In this document: one piece after another, positions 43,212-52,352 of the stretch
Layout: each line of letters begins with the position of its first letter
Position numbering within the stretch: the first letter of the stretch is position 1
NCBI RefSeq assembly: GCF_001597745.1
Contig: NZ_LUHJ01000061.1
Location: forward strand, 107,810 to 171,809
Length of the DNA stretch: 64,000 nt
Direction of reading: 5' to 3'
Source of the DNA: Anabaena sp. 4-3
GTDB taxonomy: Bacteria > Cyanobacteriota > Cyanobacteriia > Cyanobacteriales > Nostocaceae
Made by a program: the position numbers and the translations under genes
The notes under the pieces: model-generated
Told to the model about the DNA's origin: nothing
The model's input: the letters and a program-made list of their open reading frames with translations, nothing else
The model's database searches: none

Positions 43212-45923
43212 TTATTGATTGCTCTCACCTAACTGGTGCGCTTGCACAGATGGCAGTTCAGTAGATTTGGTTGAGAGAGGTTTAAATGGCTTGAATGTGT
43301 TGATATCTACACAGTTGGTACTATCTAGCTTCACTCTAAGTTCAGAACTGAAAGTAACTAGCTGCTCGACGAGAGCCTGGCGGTCAGTTAAGCAGCCTTT
43401 GATTGCCATGAGTTCTCCCAAAGTCCATTCATAAAGATGTCTGTCTGCATTGTTAATAATCACAGTCAGTTCATTCCTGATTCTCAAAATTTGGTTGAGA
43501 ATCTCGTCTACTTTCACATTGATCAAATTGGCAATTAGGATGTTGAAGGAATCTCTGTCTCCGATAATATTGATCATTTCATCAACATACTGTCTAACCA
43601 GATTGATGAATGTTTGATTCCACTCGTTACGGACATTCTCAATTTTGATGTCAACATCTCTGTAGATGTTATGAATTTTGTTGTTAATTTCTGCGCTATT
43701 AACAATGAAATTTAGCATTCTGTTATTAATTTCATTGCTATTCAACACAACACTCTCAATTCTTTGGTGTATTTGAGAATTATTGTGGAAGATATTCTGA
43801 ATCTTCTGGGTGATTTGCTCGTTATCAAAGATTTGGTTAATAACAACTTGATTATTAGTTACATTGTGCTGTAAGCGGTGATCAATGTACTGGTTAAGCT
43901 CAATATTGTTATTAACAATTCTCTGAGTAATTAATCTTGTAAATCCCTCTCTACCACCTATTACGTTGATTAATTCATCAACTTGTTCTGTCACCAGACT
44001 GATGAATGTCTCATTCCACTCTTGGCGGATATTATTAATCTTGTTGTTGATTTCAGTACTGTTAGCCACAACATTGACAATAGCATGATTAACTTCGGTA
44101 TTGTGGTTAACAGTTTGCTCTAAACGTTGGTCAAGGTACTGGTTGAATACATCATTATCATTGATAATGTTTTGGGTAATCAGTTGGATGTGGTTTTGTA
44201 TCTTTTGCTCAAAAGAATTGTCTATTTCCTGGCTAACGTAGTGATTAAACTCATTACTGTTAGCTATATTCTGAGTTATTAGGTTAATGTTGTTGTGTAT
44301 CTTCTGCTCGAAGGTATTGTCTATTTGCTGATTAACCTGCTGGTCAATGTAATGATTGAATTCCTGCTTATTGACGATATTGTTGATAATCAGTTCAATG
44401 TTGTTGCGTACTTTTTCCTCGAAATTATTATCGATTTGCTGACTGACATACTGATTAAATTCAGTATTGTTGTTGACAATGGTTTGAGTAATTAAGTTGA
44501 CGTTGTTGCGTATATTCTGCTCGAAGGTTTGGTTGATTTGCTGATTAACTTGTCGCTCGATGTACTGGTTGAGTTCTTGCTGATTAACAATGTTGTTGAT
44601 AATTAAGCTAACGTTATTACGTATTCTTTGCTCGAAGGTTTGGTCAATGTACTGATTGATTTGCTGGTTAATGTTCTCCGTTACTTTTCTGTTAATCTTA
44701 TCTTGTAAAATCCTCTCTAAATAGCCAGACAAACCCTGTAAATGCTGATTGAAGCTAAACTCTACTTGCTGCAAATAGGCATCCATCGAAAACTTGACTT
44801 TTGCCACTTCTACAGACAGATTTTTAAAATGTTTCTCATAGTGTTTCAATAGCCACTGTTCGAGTTGATCCCAATATTTAGCTTCAAGGGTTACATCAGT
44901 TTCATCTATCACGCCGATAGAAGTATTAATCTGCTGTAACTGCTCTTCCCACTTCTTCTTAAATTCTTCCTCATTAAAATGGAAGGTGAATTCTGGTGCA
45001 TTACCCACCAGTTCACGACTGACAGACCCACCATTACCTTCAGTTGTGATCACAGTCTTGCCTGTAACAGTTTTTCCTGTTTGCTGTTGACTGAATTGAT
45101 GATTTTCTTGCTTTCTATATGCTTCAGTTAATTCATCTGCACTGAGTGACTTGATTTCTAGAATAATCTGACCTTCATTATCTTCTTTGTAGGTGTCAAA
45201 AAATAAACCTGTGAGTGTAGTTTTTTCTTTGACCTCTAAAACTACTTCATCCTTGAGACCATTTAATGAAACCCAGGTCTCTTCAGTTTCAATGCCTGTC
45301 AGTTTGGTAACAAATTTTCCACCTTTGAGCAAAATTAATGCCCAAGGTTCTATATTAAATTTTTTATGGTCTGACCAATAGGTAGCATTGCCTTGACGAA
45401 TTTTTATGCGATAATTACCTGGGTTCAATTCAACAAAGTTAGAACCGGATTGTTTGAGAGTTGACAGGTAATTGTCATCAAGAAGATAACAGTTTTGTTT
45501 GCTATCTACTGTGAGATTTACAGGATTAAAAAATTGCTTGTCGCTAGTGATTAGTAGGTTAATTGAACCACTATTATCTTCCTTATTAAAATCAAAGAAC
45601 AAAGCATTAAGAACTGCTCTTTCTTTGACTTCTAGCTTTAAAGTATCATTGTATCCATTTAAAGTTGTCCAGGTTGCGCCTACCTCTAAACCTGTATTTT
45701 TGTTGATAAATTTACTACCATTGTCTCCATATATCCACAGTAGCACAAAAGGCTCACCTGGTGTTTTGGTGTTGCTGTAGCTATACCGACCCCCAGTAAT
45801 CTTGATATCAAAATTACCTTTATCAAAAACAAAAGTTGTTGCAACATTTTGTTGCAAATTGTTCATGTGGTTAGCATCGATAACATAACAATGGGTTTTA
45901 GTATCGATAGTTAAAGACTTCAT
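43212..45923 (-). CDS. Large Asn/Gln-rich repeat protein with duplicated N-terminal domain
   Basis: A 903-residue protein of no recognised family. Two homologous domains of about 110 residues stand at the N-terminus (LTIDTKTHCYVIDANHM and LTVDSKQNCYLLDDNYL, each followed by a beta-rich part ending ALFFDFNKEDNSG / GLFFDTYKEDNEG). The middle (about 350-760) has at least five repeats of 36-41 residues with FEQ.I.NN..LI...IVN..EFN.Y, likely helical and oligomerising. Two later segments (IRQEWNETFISLVTEQVDEL and VRNEWNQTFINLVRQYVDEM) form a larger duplication. No signal peptide or membrane helix. GAGGAG lies 7 bases before ATG 45923; the frame is open up to ATG 46112 (966 aa), which lacks a ribosome site. 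Confidence 0.8.
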   Translation of the reverse strand: MKSLTIDTKTHCYVIDANHMNNLQQNVATTFVFDKGNFDIKITGGRYSYSNTKTPGEPFVLLWIYGDNGSKFINKNTGLEVGATWTTLNGYNDTLKLEVKERAVLNALFFDFNKEDNSGSINLLITSDKQFFNPVNLTVDSKQNCYLLDDNYLSTLKQSGSNFVELNPGNYRIKIRQGNATYWSDHKKFNIEPWALILLKGGKFVTKLTGIETEETWVSLNGLKDEVVLEVKEKTTLTGLFFDTYKEDNEGQIILEIKSLSADELTEAYRKQENHQFSQQQTGKTVTGKTVITTEGNGGSVSRELVGNAPEFTFHFNEEEFKKKWEEQLQQINTSIGVIDETDVTLEAKYWDQLEQWLLKHYEKHFKNLSVEVAKVKFSMDAYLQQVEFSFNQHLQGLSGYLERILQDKINRKVTENINQQINQYIDQTFEQRIRNNVSLIINNIVNQQELNQYIERQVNQQINQTFEQNIRNNVNLITQTIVNNNTEFNQYVSQQIDNNFEEKVRNNIELIINNIVNKQEFNHYIDQQVNQQIDNTFEQKIHNNINLITQNIANSNEFNHYVSQEIDNSFEQKIQNHIQLITQNIINDNDVFNQYLDQRLEQTVNHNTEVNHAIVNVVANSTEINNKINNIRQEWNETFISLVTEQVDELINVIGGREGFTRLITQRIVNNNIELNQYIDHRLQHNVTNNQVVINQIFDNEQITQKIQNIFHNNSQIHQRIESVVLNSNEINNRMLNFIVNSAEINNKIHNIYRDVDIKIENVRNEWNQTFINLVRQYVDEMINIIGDRDSFNILIANLINVKVDEILNQILRIRNELTVIINNADRHLYEWTLGELMAIKGCLTDRQALVEQLVTFSSELRVKLDSTNCVDINTFKPFKPLSTKSTELPSVQAHQLGESNQ

Positions 45924-46629
45924 ATTTTTCTCCTCGAAAGCTTTAAGACCTTGCGAAACTTTTGAATTTTCAGAGTTATCTTCTAGGTTGACTTCTGGAG
46001 TGATTTCGGTAGGATTTATATAGCTATAGCTTCTGCGATCGCTCGTACTTGTTTCTTTGTTTTGCTGTCGCATGAAACTAAATATTTTTGTCACTAAACT
46101 ACATATTCCCATAGTTACAAGCTCATACGAGTGTTAAAAATATAGGGTTTAGTCTGCTTTATAGATAAATGACTGCATTTTTTAGTGTGTATCTCATTCG
46201 ATTAAAAATCATGAAAAGATAGATAACTAAATTTTATTGGTCTTAATTGTTCAAATACTAAATTAGAATGCTTGTTAATTTTTAATCCAAATTTTCGTGC
46301 ATTAGTAAGACTCAAACCTCTTTCTTAAGAAAGAAACCTATTGACGATTATTGTGGTGACTGGCACAACAGTAATCATATCTATTGACAAGCATTCTACT
46401 ATTTTCTACCAACAAAATTCATGAATAACAAGCAGTGGTATTAGAATTAAAAGACATATTTCTAAAGTAGTAAAAGATGTTATAGTAAGTTTAGGTTGTC
46501 CATGCTAACCAGACAGTATCAATGGACATAAACGCAAAAAAAACGCTGCTCTCCGGCGAACGAAAGAGTAAGTGAGTTCAATCAATTCAGGTGAAATTTT
46601 GGCAATTAGTTCTAGATTTTCAGCATAAA
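45924..46629. other. AT-rich region upstream of the repeat-protein gene
   Basis: 45924-46112 is an in-frame open extension of the repeat-protein gene, possibly coding. 46113-46629 is AT-rich, with TTTCTTAAGAAA palindrome near 46320 and a GC-richer patch (CTCTCCGGCGAACGAAAGAG) near 46550. Nothing else is supported. Confidence 0.4.
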
Positions 46630-46657
46630 AACCTGATTTTTATTGATGAATCAGGTT
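46630..46657 (-). terminator. Putative terminator of the SRPBCC gene
   Basis: AACCTGATT (46630-46638) pairs with AATCAGGTT (46649-46657); on the minus strand the stem is followed by TTTTATG. It lies 46 bases beyond the stop at 46704. Confidence 0.6.
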
Positions 46658-46703
46658 AAAATTTATTTGTCTGATTTTTCTTGAGTCCGATTCGCGTCTT
46701 CTT

Positions 46704-47390
46704 CTACTTCCTCCCAGAAGGTTGTCCTTGGGTGGTGGCGATTTCCCCGGCTTCCATGAGCATTTTGAAGCGGCGTAATTCGTCGCCGATTTGTTGTTCT
46801 GGTTCTTCACCGAAAAGTTTGGCGAATATTGCCGCTAATGTTCCGCCTGGGGGATTGTATTCTAAAACTACTTTGACTTCTGTACCGCGATCGCCTGGGG
46901 CTTTTTTAAACCTCACAAAACCAGAGTTTTCCACATCTGCACCTTCGACGGAAGCCCAAGAAATAAACTCATTTTCTCGATCTTCTAAAATGTCTGCATC
47001 CCATTCTACGCTGTTACCTAAAGGTGCATTGGCTATCCAGTGAGAACGTCTATCATTGTAGACTCTGACATATTTGAGATGCTTCATAAATGTGGGCAGA
47101 TTCTCAAAGTTATGCCAATAACGGTAAAGTTCCTCTGCTGGTTTATCAATTGTCACCGTTTTTTCAACTTTGATTGGTTTATTCAAACCGATAGCTGCTT
47201 GCACTTGCTCAATTGTGCTATGTTTGGTTGCTTTTTGGGCAACAACGCCACCACCAGCTAAAGCCGTCAGCACTCCCCGCAAAGAGGCTTGTTTTAAACC
47301 CGTCAAAACTAACGCCCCATCCCTAATTAGAGATGCCCAACGCTCCATTTCGCCGGCTTGTGTCTGTTTTTCTCCTGATGTCAAAGTCAT
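46704..47390 (-). CDS. SRPBCC/COQ10-like lipid-binding protein
   Basis: A 228-residue protein with a START-like hydrophobic-pocket fold in the second half (about 75-215): VEKTVTIDKPAEELYRYWHN, WIANAPLGNSVEWDADI, FVRFKKAPGDRGTEVKVVLEY. The N-terminal 70 residues contain a Gly/Ala-rich hydrophobic stretch (LRGVLTALAGGGVVAQKA) that may insert in a membrane. The family (polyketide cyclase/dehydrase, DUF2892-like N part) is common in bacterial stress islands; ligand unknown. Confidence 0.82.
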   Translation of the reverse strand: MTLTSGEKQTQAGEMERWASLIRDGALVLTGLKQASLRGVLTALAGGGVVAQKATKHSTIEQVQAAIGLNKPIKVEKTVTIDKPAEELYRYWHNFENLPTFMKHLKYVRVYNDRRSHWIANAPLGNSVEWDADILEDRENEFISWASVEGADVENSGFVRFKKAPGDRGTEVKVVLEYNPPGGTLAAIFAKLFGEEPEQQIGDELRRFKMLMEAGEIATTQGQPSGRK

Positions 47391-47440
47391 ACCAATTCAA
47401 AATTCTCTCATTCAAAATTCAAAATTAAACAGATGTCTTG

Positions 47441-47503
47441 TAGGGTGCGTCAGACTTTTTCATATCTGACGCACCCTACTAATATGTCAGTCGCCTAAAT
47501 CCT
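47441..47503. mobile_element. Miniature inverted-repeat element, copy D (short core)
   Basis: TAGGGTGCGTCAGA (47441-47454) and TCTGACGCACCCTA (47465-47478) are separated by only 10 bases. To the right, AATATGTCAGTCGCC is recognisable as the degenerate outer arm seen intact in copy A. Confidence 0.7.
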
Positions 47504-47562
47504 GATTAAATCACTTCTAACTTTTGCTCCTCATCTCCCTCAACTCCCCTACTCCCTCACAT

Positions 47563-48657
47563 TCAAACAGCCGCCCCAGTTGTAGGCTTGGGAGGCTGCA
47601 CTTCAGTAGTAGCCATACGTCTGCGATATAAGTCTGCTAATCGCTGTTCGTATTTGAGTAAGTCGTGGTATATTTCTTTAAAAATGGCGGTGGCAACTGG
47701 GTCAGTGAACATAGCACACAAGTTACCAATATCACCCAAACCTGTCTGCACATCACCCAAGGCGCAACGCAACTGATAGATATCATCGCTACCTGTGAAG
47801 GCGGATTTGACTTTGGCGTATTGATTAGCAATGTTTGCTCCAAACGAAGGTTTTTCACCCAGCTTGTGGAGATAGGTTTCTAGCCTTTCAATATGACGTT
47901 GTTTATTAGTAATCATTTCTTGAAACAACGCCTTGAGTTGTGTATCTGATTCTTTATCGGCGTATTTCTCCAAAGCTTCTAGGGAATAACGCTCACCACC
48001 TAAAGCAGTATTGATACCTCTAAGAATCTCTCCTTTAGTGGAACCACCCCAAGCATCGGCGATTTTCCACCATTCGGCACTGGTATCATTTTCATCTGGT
48101 AATGCTGCGTCTTTACCACCGTAACCCAGACGGCTTAATATTGCGGTGGTGAAAATTGCTAAATCTCCGGGTTCACGGGATGTGATGAGATTTCCGTCAA
48201 CTACTAGGGGATTATCGAGGTAATTCGCACCAGCATTAATCATATCTTTGCTGATAGAACTAAAACCAGTGGCTCGCTTACCTTTGAGTAAATCACCTTC
48301 TATTAAAAGTTGTGGCCCGTGACAGACGGCTGCTACCCATTTACCTTGCTGCATTGCTGCTTGTACAAAGCGGACTGTGTTGGGGTTGCGGCGCATTTTA
48401 TCAGGAGCCATACCACCAGGAATGACTACGGCATCAAATTCGGAAGCGATCGCCTCTGTAGTGGTAGCATCAGCTTGTGTCGAAAGTTTGCCGCGTTTAC
48501 CCTTATATTTTTCATTCATCCGCGAACCCAGCACTACTACCTCAAACCCGGCTTGTTTTAGCCCATGACAAGGAATAATAAATTCTGTATCTTCTACTGC
48601 TTGTTCAATCAGAATAGCTACTCTTTTCTTAACTGCATGATGATTATTGTTAGTCAT
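47563..48657 (-). CDS. DJ-1/PfpI amidotransferase fused to a ferritin-like DUF domain
   Basis: A 364-residue fusion. Residues 10-185 are a PfpI/DJ-1 domain with the nucleophile elbow VAAVCHGPQLL (Cys112) and VVIPGGMAPD; these proteins act as glyoxalase, deglycase or chaperone in stress. Residues about 215-350 form a four-helix, ferritin-like (DUF2383-type) domain (ALEKYADKESDTQLKALFQEM, NKQRHIERLETYLHKLG). The fusion suggests a combined carbonyl and metal/oxidative stress role, which is inference. It lies in the stress group, 60 bases upstream of the next gene. Confidence 0.86.
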   Translation of the reverse strand: MTNNNHHAVKKRVAILIEQAVEDTEFIIPCHGLKQAGFEVVVLGSRMNEKYKGKRGKLSTQADATTTEAIASEFDAVVIPGGMAPDKMRRNPNTVRFVQAAMQQGKWVAAVCHGPQLLIEGDLLKGKRATGFSSISKDMINAGANYLDNPLVVDGNLITSREPGDLAIFTTAILSRLGYGGKDAALPDENDTSAEWWKIADAWGGSTKGEILRGINTALGGERYSLEALEKYADKESDTQLKALFQEMITNKQRHIERLETYLHKLGEKPSFGANIANQYAKVKSAFTGSDDIYQLRCALGDVQTGLGDIGNLCAMFTDPVATAIFKEIYHDLLKYEQRLADLYRRRMATTEVQPPKPTTGAAV

Positions 48658-48716
48658 ATTCTTTCCTTTTTATTGGTCTACCAATCTGTACTTTTTCAGG
48701 GGAAATTTTAAATTTT

Positions 48717-49118
48717 TTATGCTGGTATTTCACTACTGGGTGATTTCCCAAACATTTCTTCATAATCCTGCGAAAAATGATGATGCAGTTTGGCAAATTC
48801 TTCAGGCTTGACGGCATTCTGCAAAACTGCAAACACAGCCCGCACATGAATTGCTGTTGTTGTTGGTTCTATATCCTCTTTTTCACTCACACGCACAATA
48901 AAATTTTGCAAATTAAAATCCTGATCAGGTTGTCCTTCTCTCCCTCGCAAACAGCCACCTAATTCCTGTGGTAGTTGACTGGCTAAATCTTGTGCTTCAT
49001 CACCTGAAATCCGTTCTTTAATTGTTTCTAGTGTGGCACGAGTAGCGCGTTCTGCTTCTTCACGAGAGTTAGATTGAGCGAGGCTTTGCACATGGGTAAT
49101 AAACTCAGTGTATTCCAC
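48717..49118 (-). CDS. DUF2267 family protein
   Basis: A 133-residue soluble helical protein of the DUF2267 family: RATRATLETIKERISGDEA, LASQLPQELGGCLRG (the conserved LP..L block, about 41-55), and FAVLQNAVKPEEFAKL. Function unknown; often found with stress proteins. The start is GTG at 49118, chosen because GGGGAG stands 6 bases upstream; the longer frame from 49151 begins inside AT repeats. Confidence 0.84.
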   Translation of the reverse strand: MEYTEFITHVQSLAQSNSREEAERATRATLETIKERISGDEAQDLASQLPQELGGCLRGREGQPDQDFNLQNFIVRVSEKEDIEPTTTAIHVRAVFAVLQNAVKPEEFAKLHHHFSQDYEEMFGKSPSSEIPA

Positions 49119-49512
49119 TTTTCTCTCCCCTATATACAATTCAAAATTCAAAATTCAAAATTCGTTTTTTATTTACAATATTCTTTTTAATAATCAGCTT
49201 ATTTACTGGCAATTAATTAAATTGGGCATTTCAATAATATTTAACTAACAAAAAAAATAGTTATGAGTAGGTAAGTTTCATCTAAATCTTTTTATTTTCA
49301 AGTTGAGAACTCCTAGCTCATAACTACCGAATTCAACTACAACAACTACAAGTGGCTTGACCTTGATTTCATACTCTTAAAGTATGCTGTCATAGCAATT
49401 TTTCCGTCGTTCTTAGGAAATAGATTCTTTTATGCCGAAAGTTGTACAACCTTTGTAGTACAACATGAAGACAAGAAAACGTTATTGTGTGGGTATAGAA
49501 AAGGCTAAAATT
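49119..49512. other. Divergent intergenic region, no gene
   Basis: Contains AATTCAAAATTCAAAATTC repeats (49138-49163) and an inverted repeat TAGTTATGAG (49258-49267) / CTCATAACTA (49317-49326). Promoters for the DUF2267 and DUF6335 genes should lie here. Confidence 0.4.
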
Positions 49513-49929
49513 ATGACAGAGCAAAATAATCATCAAAATAATCAAGATAATCAAGAAGAAATTAAATATGATGATTTGCCACAGGAAGTTACAGAATCCT
49601 ATGGAACTGGTGTAAAAGACCTACCAGGATACAATATTGGTGGGCGATCGCTGCAAGTCAAAAGACATGAGTACACAGATACCAGTCCCGAACTCACCGG
49701 TGGTGACATTGATGCTTATTGGCAAGATGCAGACGCAGTAGGCGATGAAGCGGTGGGTGGTACTGCTCCCACACCCGATCAAAATGTCACAGAAGATATA
49801 GAAAAAGCTGTGGGATTGGAAATGAACGATAAAGCATTTCTCCGCACCAACGACATTTTAGAACAGCGTGATGATAGACGCTGGGAATTAGACCCCAAGT
49901 CTTCAGAAGATTATGAAGAACGCAGGTAG
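49513..49929 (+). CDS. DUF6335 family protein
   Basis: A 137-residue hydrophilic, acidic protein with the conserved core DIDAYWQDADAVGDEAVGG (about 65-83) followed by TPDQNVTEDIEKAVGLE and a C-terminal WELDPKSSEDYEER. This is the cyanobacterial DUF6335 family, seen repeatedly in stress-associated loci; function unknown. ATG at 49513 is preferred to one 16 codons earlier because the upstream part lacks family conservation. Confidence 0.83.
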   Translation: MTEQNNHQNNQDNQEEIKYDDLPQEVTESYGTGVKDLPGYNIGGRSLQVKRHEYTDTSPELTGGDIDAYWQDADAVGDEAVGGTAPTPDQNVTEDIEKAVGLEMNDKAFLRTNDILEQRDDRRWELDPKSSEDYEERR

Positions 49930-49974
49930 AAACTGGGGATAAGGAAGCGGAGGGAGCAGAGGAGTTTTTTTCCC

Positions 49975-50017
49975 CAAAATTCAAGAATTTTGAATTTTGA
50001 ATTTTGAATTTTGAATT
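49975..50017. repeat. TTTTGAA tandem repeat
   Basis: Five units of AATTTTG/AATTTTGA between convergent genes. The complementary form (AATTCAAA) recurs at 36580-36612, 47396-47428, 49138-49163, 57660-57691 and 62304-62333. Confidence 0.85.
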
Positions 50018-50054
50018 GATCTGCCCCAATCCCCAATCCCCAATCCCTAGATAA

Positions 50055-50462
50055 CTAAGGCACAATTAACACAGGACAAGGTGACAAGTTAATCACGCGA
50101 GTTGTAACGCTATCAGTTGCACCTTCTTCGGTTAAGCCTAGTCCCCGACAACCCATAATGATTAAATTTGCGCCGATTTCGTCGGCGACATCGCAGATGG
50201 TAAAGGCTGGTTTACCTTGCCTTTCCATAATTTCTGATGTGATACCTTGCTGAGAAAATAAAGCTTGGGCATCTGCTAGCAGTTTAGCAACGGCTGCTGG
50301 TGACACCATAGGATCAGTAGTTGGCGCGTCTGGTGGTGATTCTTCAACCACAGACAGCAGCACTAACCGACTACCATATTGCTGTACAATGTTGGCGACA
50401 ACATCGGCAGCTTCCCGCGCTTCCCGACTTTGATCAATTGGAAATAATACTGTCTTGAACAT
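50055..50462 (-). CDS. Universal stress protein (UspA family)
   Basis: A 135-residue single UspA domain: FKTVLFPIDQSREAREAADV at the start and IIMGCRGLGLTEEGATDSVT near the C-terminus, then CPVLIVP. The ATP-binding GxxGxxxxxxxxxG(S/T) motif is modified (GCRGLGLTEEGATDS). It is divergent from pgk and follows the stress group. Confidence 0.9.
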   Translation of the reverse strand: MFKTVLFPIDQSREAREAADVVANIVQQYGSRLVLLSVVEESPPDAPTTDPMVSPAAVAKLLADAQALFSQQGITSEIMERQGKPAFTICDVADEIGANLIIMGCRGLGLTEEGATDSVTTRVINLSPCPVLIVP

Positions 50463-50552
50463 ATATCTCTCCTCAGCACCCCCTACTCCGGTAAAATTTT
50501 GATGGTTCTACTTTCAAAACGATAACAAAAAGGCAATCAGGAGGGTTTGGCA

Positions 50553-51755
50553 GTGTCCAAAAAAACTTTAGCAAGTTTATCTGCGGCTGATATTTCTGGT
50601 AAACGCGCCTTCGTGCGGGTTGACTTTAATGTGCCTGTGGATGATCAAGGCAACATCACAGATGATACTCGCATTCGTGCTGCTCTACCAACCATTCAAG
50701 ATTTAACGCAGAAGGGTGCTAAGGTCATTTTAGCAAGCCATTTTGGTCGTCCCAAAGGTGTGGATGACAAATTGCGTCTAACTCCGGTTGCAAAGCGTCT
50801 GTCTGAGTTATTGGGGCAAGAAGTCGTTAAAACTGATGACTGTATTGGCGATGAAGTCGCGGCAAAAGTGGCAGCTTTACAAAATGGTCAAGTTCTGTTA
50901 CTAGAAAATGTCCGTTTTTATAAAGAAGAAGAGAAAAACGACCCAGAATTTGCTAAAAAGCTGGCTGCTAATGCCGATTTTTATGTAAATGATGCTTTCG
51001 GTACTGCACACCGCGCCCATGCTTCTACTGAAGGTGTGACTAAATACCTGAGTCCTTCTGTGGCTGGTTATTTGATTGAGAAGGAATTGCAGTATTTACA
51101 AAGCGCAATTGAACAGCCTCAACGTCCTTTAGCCGCGATTGTGGGTGGTTCTAAGGTTTCTAGTAAAATCGGTGTCATTGAAACTCTGCTTGAGAAGTGC
51201 GACAAGCTAATCATTGGTGGTGGGATGATTTTCACCTTCTACAAAGCCCGTGGTTTAAATGTGGGTAAGTCTTTGGTAGAAGAAGATAAGCTGGAATTGG
51301 CGAAGTCTTTGGAAGCTAAGGCGAAAGAGAAGGGTGTTACCTTCCTATTACCTACAGACATCGTATCTGCTGATAAATTTGCCCCCGATGCTAATGCTAC
51401 CACCGTCAGCATTGAAAATATTCCGGCTGATGGTATGGGTTTGGATATCGGGCCTGATTCTGTCAAAGTTTTCCAAGCAGCTTTGGCTGATTGTAAAACT
51501 GTGATTTGGAACGGGCCTATGGGTGTATTTGAGTTTGATAAATTTGCTGTAGGTACAGAAGCGATCGCTCGTACTCTAGCAGATATTAGCAAAACTGGTA
51601 CAACCACGATCATCGGTGGCGGTGACTCTGTAGCGGCTGTTGAGAAGGTAGGTTTGGCTGATCAAATGAGCCATATCTCTACCGGCGGCGGCGCAAGCTT
51701 AGAGTTACTCGAAGGTAAAGTATTACCCGGTATCGCTGCTTTAGATGAAGCGTAA
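50553..51755 (+). CDS. pgk: Phosphoglycerate kinase
   Basis: Glycolytic and Calvin-cycle kinase, 400 residues. Conserved: RVDFNVPVD (about 20-28), [52 protein letters not shown], and the C-terminal [11 protein letters not shown] and [15 protein letters not shown]. The start is GTG at 50553, with AGGAGG 8 bases upstream; a TTG two codons earlier is less likely. Single gene, plus strand. Confidence 0.97.
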   Translation: MSKKTLASLSAADISGKRAFVRVDFNVPVDDQGNITDDTRIRAALPTIQDLTQKGAKVILASHFGRPKGVDDKLRLTPVAKRLSELLGQEVVKTDDCIGDEVAAKVAALQNGQVLLLENVRFYKEEEKNDPEFAKKLAANADFYVNDAFGTAHRAHASTEGVTKYLSPSVAGYLIEKELQYLQSAIEQPQRPLAAIVGGSKVSSKIGVIETLLEKCDKLIIGGGMIFTFYKARGLNVGKSLVEEDKLELAKSLEAKAKEKGVTFLLPTDIVSADKFAPDANATTVSIENIPADGMGLDIGPDSVKVFQAALADCKTVIWNGPMGVFEFDKFAVGTEAIARTLADISKTGTTTIIGGGDSVAAVEKVGLADQMSHISTGGGASLELLEGKVLPGIAALDEA

Positions 51756-52115
51756 TTAGAGATTGGGGATTAGTGACTAGGGATTAATCTCTAGTCTCTA
51801 TCCTCATCCGCCTAGGAAGCAGGGGAACAGGGAACGGGGAATAGGGAACAGGGAACAGGGTAAAGAGGCAAATTTTGTGATCATATCCAAAATTTGTGGC
51901 TGATTGCTGATGTATATTAAGCCTTCGGCAATTTTTTGAGATTGATGCAAGCATATTAGGTACTGAAGAACCAGCATTTTTGAAGGCTAAAATTTTAAAT
52001 TTTTCTGTGTCACAGTTAATAATTTATAATTTTTTTGGTAAATTAAATTTAATTAAATAATAATTAAGCTGAAAAATTTAAATTTTGTATTTAAATTTTT
52101 CGAGGGTGGAAGAAG
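51756..52115. other. Intergenic region downstream of pgk
   Basis: Just after pgk a weak hairpin GACTAG/CTAGTC (51775-51796) may end the transcript. Then a G/A-rich repeat block (GGGAACAGG units, 51820-51860) and strongly AT-rich DNA up to the next start. No gene seen. Confidence 0.4.
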
Positions 52116-52334
52116 ATGAAGATGATTCAAGATAGTGATTCCGTCGATGCTGTTAACGAACTAATGCGGAAAATCAGAGTCAAAGAAAAACAGCTAAAAA
52201 TTGCCCAAGAATCTCAGATGGTTTATGTGGCTAAAGCTATTGAGCGGCAAATATTAGAGTTGAAACGCGAGTTATCAACACCACGAGAAGCAGAACCGGA
52301 ATTCTACGCTTTGATGAGTTTGTTGGATGATTAA
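52116..52334 (+). CDS. Small helical protein, unknown
   Basis: A 72-residue, charged, probably coiled-coil protein (VNELMRKIRVKEKQLKIAQE). No family recognised. A GGAAGAAG purine string precedes the ATG. It is convergent with the large hybrid kinase 18 bases away. Confidence 0.6.
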   Translation: MKMIQDSDSVDAVNELMRKIRVKEKQLKIAQESQMVYVAKAIERQILELKRELSTPREAEPEFYALMSLLDD

Positions 52335-52352
52335 ATGCTCGCTGATCAAATT

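Noticed and set aside
47887-48561. Several plus-strand frames across the PfpI fusion gene
   Set aside because: All are antisense to conserved PfpI and four-helix sequence and lack motifs or ribosome sites.
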